Shown here: positions 56,573 to 64,000 of the stretch, in pieces
Layout of the letters: each line of letters starts with the position of its first letter
How positions within the stretch are numbered: position 1 is the stretch's first letter
Assembly: GCF_047948215.1 (NCBI RefSeq)
Contig: NC_134467.1
Coordinates: 39,120,520 to 39,184,519, forward strand
Length of the DNA: 64,000 nucleotides
Source of the DNA: Lycorma delicatula
Lineage: Eukaryota > Arthropoda > Insecta > Hemiptera > Fulgoridae
Direction: 5' to 3'
Position numbers and translations under genes: made by a program
The notes under the pieces: model-generated
Database searches by the model: none
What the model saw: only the letters and a program-made list of their open reading frames with translations
What the model was told of the DNA's origin: nothing

Positions 56573-57231
56573 AAAAAAAAATTATATTCATTCCATTTGG
56601 ACAAATTTTCGTCTAAAAGCATTATTTAATAAAGATATTATTAAAACAAATATATCGGTCAAGCGATTCTTTGATTTTAAGTGAACATTTTTAATTATAA
56701 AAAAAACCCCCACATTTTCCCCAGGAATTTTAAACATACTACTGAAATTCTCTAACAAAATAAAAAATAGATATTAAATCTATAATTTATAAAAAAAAAA
56801 ATTAAAAAAAATTACATTTTTATTTTATAAATATACAGCATATTTTTTTAAAATCTTCAAAGAAAAAAAAATTACCAACACCTAGTAATAAAATTATTTC
56901 AAAAAGACCACAAATAATATTTTGAGGTAAAATTTAACTGTGGATAAAATGAAGTACGTAAATATATATAAATTTAAAACGTCTTGGTTGATGATATTCG
57001 GTGGCGTGCGGTTAAAGTGGTAAAAAAGATTTCTCTTACACTAAACGCATACACATATTTTGGCTTAGATTCTAATCTAAAATTATCGCATAACTGAATG
57101 GCTGTGTGTGTACGTGTTTTTATATATATATACATACATTGGTATATTATATAACGTTGACTATCAAAAACAGTTCCGACATCGCACACACGGTATTTTA
57201 CATTAATTGCCAAAATGACACCCACTTAATT

Positions 57232-57271
<40 letters not shown>

Positions 57272-57707
57272 AGAGAGAGAAAAAAATATCTGTTACGGAG
57301 GGGGAAGTGCTGAAACAACAGTATCATGGTGCACATGAAATGGCACGTGACTTTAGCAAACCTTCTCCTAAAATTCTCTCATACACTAAAAAATATCTAA
57401 AACTAATTGACTACTTTGATATTTTAACAATAATTAACAGAACATAGAATACTATCTTATATGAAGATGACATACTTTTTTATCAAACGCCCTGTAATTA
57501 ATTTCAATATTATAAGACGCCGATTAGAATTTTATTAATATGAAAATAAAATACTATTATTTTCTCAATTAGATGAACAAAATTGTTTTATATAAAAGTT
57601 ATATTTTTGCAAAAAAAAATCTTATATTTTACATCGGAGCGCATACGAATCAATAGAACGTAAAATCATTAAGGAAAAATAAATAAAATAAAAAGAGTTA
57701 TAAAACT
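56573..57707. other. AT-rich DNA with (AT)n
   Basis: AT microsatellite at about 57233-57267 followed by a short AG tract. No gene. Confidence 0.5.
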
Positions 57708-58170
57708 TTTTTTTGTCATTTGACTGGTTTGATGCAGCTCTCCAATATTCCCTAGTGCTAGTCGTTTCATTTCAGTATACCCCCTACATCCTACATCCCA
57801 AACAATTTGTTTTACATATTTCAAACGTTGCCTACCTGCAAAATTTTTTCCTTCTACCTGTCCCTCCAATATTAAAGTGATTATTCCAGGATGCCTTAAT
57901 AGTGACCTATAAATCAGTCTCTTTTTTTAACTATATTTTTCCAAATGCTTCTTTCTTCATCGATTTGGCGTAACACCTCTTCATTTGCCACTTTATCCAT
58001 CCATCTGATTTAACATTCTCCTGTAGCAATGCATTTCAAAAGCTTCTATACTTTTCTTCTCAGGTACTCCGAACGTCCAAGTTTCATTCCATATAAAGTA
58101 ACGCTCCAGACATATACTATCAAAAATCTTTTCCCGACATTTAATTTTTGATGTAAACAAATTATATTTC
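57708..58170 (-). pseudogene. LINE-A copy 14, degraded 3' part
   Basis: T run, GTCATTTGACTGGTTTGATG (terminus lacking GTCTTCA), then back through the C-terminal region to FTSKI. Several single-base deletions break every frame. It looks older than the other copies. Confidence 0.82.
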
Positions 58171-58274
58171 TGATTGAAAAATCGTTAAAAGTATTTTTAT
58201 TTTGCTTGATGATAAGTCATATGAGCTTAACACACTTGCGCGTAGGATATGGAAATGGAACTTTTGTAGGGTAT

Positions 58275-58325
58275 AAAAAATGCTTCATGCCTGACCGGGA
58301 TTCGAATCCGGAACCTCCGGATAAG
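58275..58325 (-). mobile_element. SINE2 B-box fragment
   Basis: CCTGACCGGGATTCGAATCC plus the CCTCCGGAT stretch; nothing else of SINE2 is kept. Confidence 0.5.
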
Positions 58326-58493
58326 AAAGAATAACATTGATAAGAAATAAACTTTATCTTTTCCATGTCATTCCAAGATTTTTTTTTCAGTATTACTTTT
58401 TTAACGACTTATATATTTCGTCGTCGTTTGCCTTTGGATATCCAAATGCAAAGACCATCTTCATACGGTCTCATTTTTATAATTTAGATTATA

Positions 58494-59826
58494 CAGAGTG
58501 TGCCATATAAAACGCAACCCATCAATCACTCATCCATGTAATTTCAAAAGGCAAACTTACTTCCCTACTCGTTACTGAAATGGACTCGTCCAACATCTGA
58601 ACATCCCGGCGACGCAGTAGAACACTACCGATAGTAACAACAATGCAATCATAACGTTCAGTGTATCGCTAGAGACAAGATGGTGCTTTCGCTAGATGAA
58701 CGTGTTTTCATTGTCGAGTCGTACTTCAGCACGAAATCAGCGTTTGCAGTGCAAGATTTGTTTCGCTATAAGTACCCAGATAAACCGGCTCTTAACAAAA
58801 CATCAGTATTAAGGTCAGTTGCAAAATTTAGAGAGACCGGTTCTGTTGATAACAAGGAACACAAAAGATCTGCGTCAGTGTTGAATACAGACACAGTCGC
58901 TGAAATAAAAGACCGATTACTCGCCTCGCCAAATAAATCGATCAGACGTTTGTCTGCTGAAATTAATTTGTCTAAATCAACCGTTTATCGGGCGACCAAA
59001 CGATTACAATTACGACTTTATCGCATTCAAACGGTTCATCGACTTCTTGAGCCCGAAAAAGAATAACGGCTACAATATTGTCAACGGTTCCGTCGATTTC
59101 TACGCGAGGGAATTAACGTTACACATTTGTTATTTTTCACAGATGAAGCACGGTTTCATTCGGATGGCTACGTAAACAGCCAAAACAGTAAAATTTGGAG
59201 CGCTGAAAATCCCCACGTTTATCACGTAAAACAATTACACCCGCAGAAGTTGTGCGTCTGGTGCGCGATATCGCGGAAGAAAATAATTGGTCCTATTTTT
59301 TTTCCAGTACACCATTAATGCATAACGATATAAGGATATTTTATTTCAGTTAATTGCACTCTTTGGAAGAGGGAGACAGACACTGCCGGCTACAACATGA
59401 CGGTGCGATATCGCCCTACGCAGGTTCAACTTCTGATTTCGTCGAGGAATTCTTTGGTAATCGTGTTATCAGTCGAGGCTTCTGGCTACCAAGATCTCCG
59501 ATTTGACTGCGACGGATTTTTTTCTACGGAGTTACCTCAAAGAAAAAGCCTACAGCAACAACCCACGAACACTTGAAAAATTGAAAGTCAATATTGAACA
59601 AGCTGTATTAAATATCCAGCCAGAAACTTTGAAAAAAGTTGCAAGAAACGCTGTAAAAAGAATTGAAGCTTGTATTGAAGAAGATGGCGGCCACTTCTAA
59701 CATTTACTCTAAATGTAAGGTAATGGATGGTAATAATAAAAATTACATTTACATTTACACATGCCTTTTTATTATTTCAATACCTACCAATATAAGTTTG
59801 GGTTGCGTTTTATATGGAACACCCTG
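58494..59826 (+). mobile_element. MAR1 copy D, full-length element
   Basis: 1333 bp flanked by TA (58492-58493, 59827-59828). Inverted repeats of 27 bp: CAGAGTGTGCCATATAAAAC and, from the right, CAGGGTGTTCCATATAAAAC, both continuing GCAACCC. It is the longest and best-bounded MAR1 copy. Confidence 0.95.
58680..59700 (+). pseudogene. MAR1 transposase, several lesions
   Basis: ATG after GACAAG. N-terminal 128 codons open (two HTH regions), ended by TAA at 59064-59066 where copy B has AAA (Lys). Asp1 in FFTDEARFHSDG; an extra T shifts the frame after IGPIFF; Asp2 in QHDGA; a one-base loss in the SPDLTATDFF block (CCGATTTG) breaks the Asp3 region. Asp2 to Asp3 spacing, allowing for that loss, is about 38 residues. 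The last 65 codons (to EEDGGHF) are open. All three catalytic Asp codons are still readable. Confidence 0.9.
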
Positions 59827-59828
59827 TA

Positions 59829-60582
59829 TTTTTTACCTCTTTATAATTTGTAATAAGATAATAAAATAAATAAAAGTGGAATTTAGTTAAGGATTAAAGC
59901 AAATAATTTCAAATATCCACAAAACCATTTTATAACATAAACATTTGAACTTAGTTGAAACATCAGAATAGAAAATCCTTTATTTATTTATTTAAATAAA
60001 CCAATTTTGATACGCCCACTTGTCCAAATAGTAACAAAAAATTATTGGTATCTTCCAAAGTGGTTGATTTTGCTACTCTGGTCCGGGTATAGTTTGCACC
60101 CGATGTTTTCGGAATCATATTTTTACGTAAGGACTGCTCTGGGTCACATTTTCGCAAGTTTGGTTCGTGCAGTTTAACCAAACATTTATCTTGTATTGTG
60201 AGAATTCCTGGACTGAATCCTCTTTCACCATCAGTTGAACTGCAGGGGATCAGATTACGTACAACTTTTTGTTATCCTTAATTAAAGTTTTTAATTTAAG
60301 TTACTTAATTTAAAATTTCTGAACTTCTCCGTCTCCGATTCGCCAATGCCTACATGTTTATTAATAAGTAACTCATCAGGTTCAGGAATTTTAAGATATC
60401 AGCTTCCTTTATTTAAGGAAATTATAAGAAACATTTTTATTTCGCTCAACAAATCAGTACCTTTCGACACGACGTTCCGTGACTGGTTCATTCCTGTCAG
60501 CCGCGTAATGAGACATTCAGAAACGTGTTTTATACCAAATGGGAAAACTCTGAATGAGCCTGGGTAGAAGAAATTCTTGACA
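59829..60582. other. No recognised feature
   Basis: 60050-60560 is less AT-rich. Short frames on both strands (for example RKCDPEQSLRKNMIPKT on the minus) carry no motif I can name; it could be decayed coding DNA. Confidence 0.35.
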
Positions 60583-60596
60583 TAAGAGATTTAAAC
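60583..60596. repeat. Target site duplication, left
   Basis: TAAGAGATTTAAAC, exactly repeated at 60894-60907. Confidence 0.93.
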
Positions 60597-60893
60597 TTTC
60601 TTTTTCCTGTTTAGCCTCCGGTAAGTACCGTTTAGATAATTCTTCAAAGGATGAATGAGGATGACATGTATGAGTGTAAATGAAGTGTAAGTCTTGTACA
60701 TTCTCAGTTAGACCATTCCTGAGATGTGTGGTTAATTGTAAACCCAACCACCAAAGAACACCGGTATCTACGATCTAGTATTCAAATCCGTGTAAAAATA
60801 ACTGGCTTTACTAGGACTTGAACGCTGTAACTCTCGACTTCCAAATCAGCTGATTTGGGAAGACGCGTTAACCACTAGACCAACCCGATGGAT
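60597..60893 (-). mobile_element. SINE1, complete copy with TSD
   Basis: 297 bp between exact 14-bp duplications; it contains the extra GGATGAATGA segment also seen at 5228. Head at right. Confidence 0.95.
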
Positions 60894-60907
60894 TAAGAGA
60901 TTTAAAC
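60894..60907. repeat. Target site duplication, right
   Basis: Exact repeat of 60583-60596. Confidence 0.93.
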
Positions 60908-61324
60908 TACATTTCATTATGTCTACGACACGGTAAAGACGATGAACATCGTAGCCAAATTACCAATAACCAGCAATGAAACAACAGGAACATGCCTAAG
61001 TAAATTGTTATTTAATATAAAATAAAAAAAATGAATTGCATAACCCGGCAACAGCGCAATGAAAGACTTTTAATAACCGGAAGAGATAAACGGGGAATAT
61101 TAAAAAAAAAAATCAATTTAAATTCACAGTACAAAATGTTTATATGAACAATAAAACTGCGAACCGATGGTTATAAGACGACATTGCAATAATTATTTAC
61201 ATAAATGTATACTGTAAACCGTCTTACAGTGACGAGTAATACCAAATCGCAATTTTCTTATAAATAAACTCATCCATTATATAATTGTTTTTAATTATAT
61301 TATAAACATATCCTATAAAATATA
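60908..61324. other. No recognised feature
   Basis: AT-rich DNA with no frame or repeat match. Confidence 0.4.
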
Positions 61325-61580
61325 TACAAAATGTTTCTAGAATGAATGGACTGGCTATACTTTTTTGAATCTACTTGTAAAACTAAATAAAAAAAATCAT
61401 TAGGAAAAATGGTAATTTCTCCTTCGTTCTTCCCATGTCCCTCCATTTTTTTTCATTTTTATATAAAAATTTATATCTCAAGTTTGGATACACGAATTAT
61501 ATTAATATTTCGTAAGCGTCTTTAAAATTAGCAAAAAATCAAGACTTAAATACCTTCACGAATTGTAAAATGAGGGCCAT
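61325..61580 (-). repeat. Repeat R7 (copy 2)
   Basis: Reverse complement of 46690-46960, including the ACTTGTAAAACTAAA and AATTTATATCTCAAGTTTGG blocks. Confidence 0.6.
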
Positions 61581-61801
61581 ATTTATTTTTCAATCAGTTA
61601 TATCTGCATAAATATTAGTTTTATCAAAATTTATGTGATTTATTAAAATATTAAGCCTTTTATTTTGAACAAAATGACATTTTATTTTTTTTAAATCGGT
61701 TAACAAATAGGGCAGAAAATTGATGTTATAATTATGTATCTGTTTTCATTTCCTCCAATTTATGTTCAATTCTATGAAATATTAATTGTTTTTATTTATT
61801 A

Positions 61802-61831
61802 CTAGCAGACTCAGCAATGCTTCGCTATTGC

Positions 61832-61899
<68 letters not shown>

Positions 61900-61901
61900 G
61901 A

Positions 61902-61965
<64 letters not shown>

Positions 61966-62150
61966 AAATGAAGACAATTGAAAATTTGATAAAAAAATTA
62001 AAAACTGAACTTCACAAATTTTACCTTTCACTTATTCTGCTACCCCTTTTCCATTTCAAACTTCTCCCTCCTCCCTCTCCAGTTTCCTTTTTACCCTTTC
62101 CCGTTTTCCCCTTTTCTCTTTCCACCTTTACCCCGTATTCCATTTTGCCC
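61802..62150. repeat. ACTAGC-type head, (AT)n(AG)n and pyrimidine tract
   Basis: ACTAGCAGACTCAGCAATGC precedes an AT tract (61835-61864) and an AG tract (61865-61962). A CCCTTTCCC-rich tract follows at 62040-62140. Same order of parts as at 16229-16850. Confidence 0.5.
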
Positions 62151-62559
62151 GCGCGTAAACAAAAAGGAATTTTAAATTTAAGCTAACCATAACCAACACT
62201 TCCTAACCTTTTAATTACCGTTAAATATACAAATTATATATGTTATTGATGGTGAAAGTTTAAGAAAAATATTTTTATAAAGAAATTTAACAAAAGACAA
62301 CCCATCTGACAATTTATTTTTATCGTTATCTTCACCCATGCATTTATCATATTTTATATATCCCTGACTGGACCGTACGATTTATAAAATGCTGAATATT
62401 TGATTAAATTTTTTTTCATAAATGCGGTGAATTTGATTAATCGCATGATGTTGGAGAATGTAATGTTGGAGATAATATATGTTGGAGAATATAATATATA
62501 ATTTGCATATTTAACACGTTTATCAGACGAGTTTATGTTTCGCTTAAATTTAAACTTAC

Positions 62560-62708
62560 ATTTTTACTTCGTTGTACAAAGTAAAGGAAGTATTGTGATC
62601 GCGAAGATTTTCGGTTTACAGATTTCAACGGAAATATCCAGTTTGAGCATTCCTGAATCTATTTTTACTAGTTTCGACGAGACGTCTATACGTACGTGTG
62701 TATATGTA
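62560..62708 (+). repeat. Repeat R5, left half (split by MAR4)
   Basis: GTACAAAGTAAAGGAAGTAT, TTTCAACGGAAATATCC, ATTCCTGAATC and CTAGTTTCGACGAGACG up to TATATGTA, the MAR4 target. Confidence 0.75.
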
Positions 62709-63447
62709 CGCGGGTTATTTTTTTTCAAGGTCCGATGGGTCACGAAATTAAAACCGCAGTGAATATAAAAAAATTTTTATATGTAACAAGTACTTACATA
62801 GTTACGCTATTTCTCTACATAGTCGCCACTCCGATTTAGGCATTTGTCGTAGCGTGGTACCAACTTTCCAATACCCTCGTCGTAGAACGGAGCCGCCGGT
62901 GTTTTCAGCCATGTTTCTACGCTGGTCTGCAGCTCTTGGTGGAATTCATGGAACGTGGCACGACCATCACTGCAGCCTGCGTGACTCTTCAACGACTACG
63001 AAGGGCAATTCAGGATAAGCGGAGCGGAATGTTGTCATCAGACATTGTCTTTCTCCATGACAATCCTCGGCCGCACACTGCAGCTGTAACAAAGAAGCTC
63101 CTGCAGCGTTTTCGATGGGAAGTGTTTGATCACCAACCATACAGCCCAGACTTGGCTCCATCCGATTTTCACCTCTTTGCTCACATGAAACGCCGGCTAG
63201 GAGGACAACATTTTGGCAAAGACATCGAGCTGCAGACCAGCGTAGAAACACGGCTGAAAACACAGGCGGCTCTGTTCTATGACGAGGCTATTGGAAAGTT
63301 GGTACCACGCTACGACAAATGTCTAAATCAATCGGAGTGGCGACTATGTAGAGAAATAGAGTAACTATCTAAGTACTTTTTAAAAATAATTTTTTTTTAT
63401 TTTCAGTGGTTTTAATTTCGTGTCCTTGAAAAAAATAATAACCCTCG
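62709..63447 (+). mobile_element. MAR4 fold-back mariner (DD34D type)
   Basis: 739 bp flanked by TA (62707-62708, 63448-63449). Left arm 62709-62935 is an inverted copy of the right arm 63227-63447, including coding sequence, so the normal 5' half is replaced by the element's own 3' end. Tips: CGCGGGTTATTTTTTTTC and, from the right, CGAGGGTTATTATTTTTT. Confidence 0.93.
62936..63364 (+). pseudogene. MAR4 transposase, C-terminal half
   Basis: Open from LVEFMERGTTITAACV through Asp2 in FLHDNPRPHTA and Asp3 in YSPDLAPSDFHLF, with 34 residues between them, to CLNQSEWRLCREIE. These are classical mariner signatures. The N-terminal HTH and Asp1 are absent. An inverted piece of the same C-terminus (YDEGIGKLVPRYDKCLN) is readable on the minus strand in the left arm. 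Confidence 0.92.
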
Positions 63448-63449
63448 TA

Positions 63450-63850
63450 AATCTCGCATAACTCAAAAACGATTAGCCGTAGGATGTTGAAATTTCAGAT
63501 TTAGGACTTGAACATTAATTTGTGCACCTTTCCGTTTCATTGCAATCGATTGGACCAAAAGTGTCCAAAAAAAGCCCAAAAACCAAAAGATTTTGAGTTT
63601 GGATTAATTCTTAACTGTAGTAATAAGCCCTCATTGAGAGCTTTTCAACTTTATATCATAAGTGGTACTTATTTTCATTTGTTCCAGAGTTATACCCAAA
63701 TAAAATTTTAATTAATGAAATATTTGGATCTTACAAGGGGAAGGCATATCGGTTCAAATTTGACTTCATCTCCTTTTCTTTCAGAAATATATTGATTTAT
63801 CTATAATTATTAACTTCTGATCGTAAAAAAAATTTACAATAAATATTTCA
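63450..63850 (+). repeat. Repeat R5, right half
   Basis: AATCTCGCATAACTCAAAAA, GGATGTTGAAATTTCAG, GAGAGCTTTTCAAC, GTGGTACTTATTTTCATTTG and TTGGATCTTACAAGGGGAAG, continuing the left half after MAR4. Confidence 0.78.
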
Positions 63851-64000
63851 ACAATAAAAAAAAAAAATATATGGACACCACATGACTTCATTGTACACCT
63901 ATTAAATTACATATACACATTTTTTTTTTAAATGAAAAAAACAAATTTTATTTCATTAATAACTTTTAATAACATTTCAATTTTTTTTTTTTTTTTTTTA
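63851..64000. other. R5-associated tail and poly(T)
   Basis: TATGGACACCACATGACTTC and TACACCTATTAAATTACATA match 45285-45340 in reverse, so this tail probably belongs to R5 or an element often next to it. It ends in T runs at the window edge. Confidence 0.45.

Noticed and set aside
60050..60560. Possible host exon
   Set aside because: Frames are short, lack convincing splice-site-bounded coding character and match no family I recognise.

Overview
The window looks like nuclear DNA from an insect with a large, transposon-rich genome; the transposase, SINE and LINE types fit a hemipteran or another large-genome insect, but I cannot fix the order or species. It is strongly AT-rich, full of microsatellites and long A or T runs, and has no bacterial gene organisation. 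I found no intact host gene, no rRNA, no functional tRNA and no CRISPR array. Every coding segment I recognise belongs to a transposable element, and all but short stretches are truncated or broken.

Main families (local names). LINE-A is an RTE-like non-LTR retrotransposon with 14 copies, all 5'-truncated; the longest are 36721-38152 and 43655-45107. LINE-B is an R1-like LINE at 52793-54282, with a separate relative at 43051-43470. LINE-C is an I/Jockey-type C-terminus plus 3' UTR at 40535-41275, and an RNase H remnant lies at 9004-9259. LINE-D is a short RT remnant at 21860-22175. DNA transposons of the IS630-Tc1-mariner type fall into at least six groups: MAR1 (14088-15369, 39180-39984, 55444-55989, 58494-59826), MAR2 (19016-20288), MAR3 (22933-24697), MAR4 (62709-63447), MAR5 (49997-51460) and MAR6 end fragments (2130, 32168, 41813, 54673). 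A Helitron/Pif1-type helicase remnant lies at 40313-40488. Two tRNA-derived SINE families, SINE1 (about 290 bp, many copies) and SINE2, share their 3' part. Five further unclassified repeats (R5 to R9) were found by comparing parts of the window with each other.

Layout. 1-10 kb: LINE-A end, MAR6, SINEs and long featureless AT-rich stretches. 10-21 kb: LINE-A copies, MAR1 copy A, MAR2. 21-25 kb: a long AC/AG microsatellite inside LINE-A, a SINE1 with clean target duplications, MAR3 with an internal tandem duplication. 25-36 kb: mostly AT-rich DNA with a SINE cluster and LINE-A fragments. 36-46 kb: densest part, with LINE-A, MAR1, Helitron, LINE-C, MAR6, R1-like remnant and LINE-A. 46-52 kb: minisatellite, palindromes, MAR5 with nested SINE1. 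52-60 kb: R1-like LINE nested in a SINE1, a MAR1/LINE-A chimera, MAR1 copy D. 60-64 kb: SINE1, microsatellites, and MAR4 nested in R5.

The most useful observations are structural: clean nested insertions with target duplications, several abrupt element-to-element junctions, a paired fold-back at 49.6 kb whose two hairpins share one 5-nt loop, a mariner whose 5' end was replaced by an inverted copy of its 3' end, and a paralogous empty site for that mariner. I see no convincing new gene system; that negative is limited by working without database searches.
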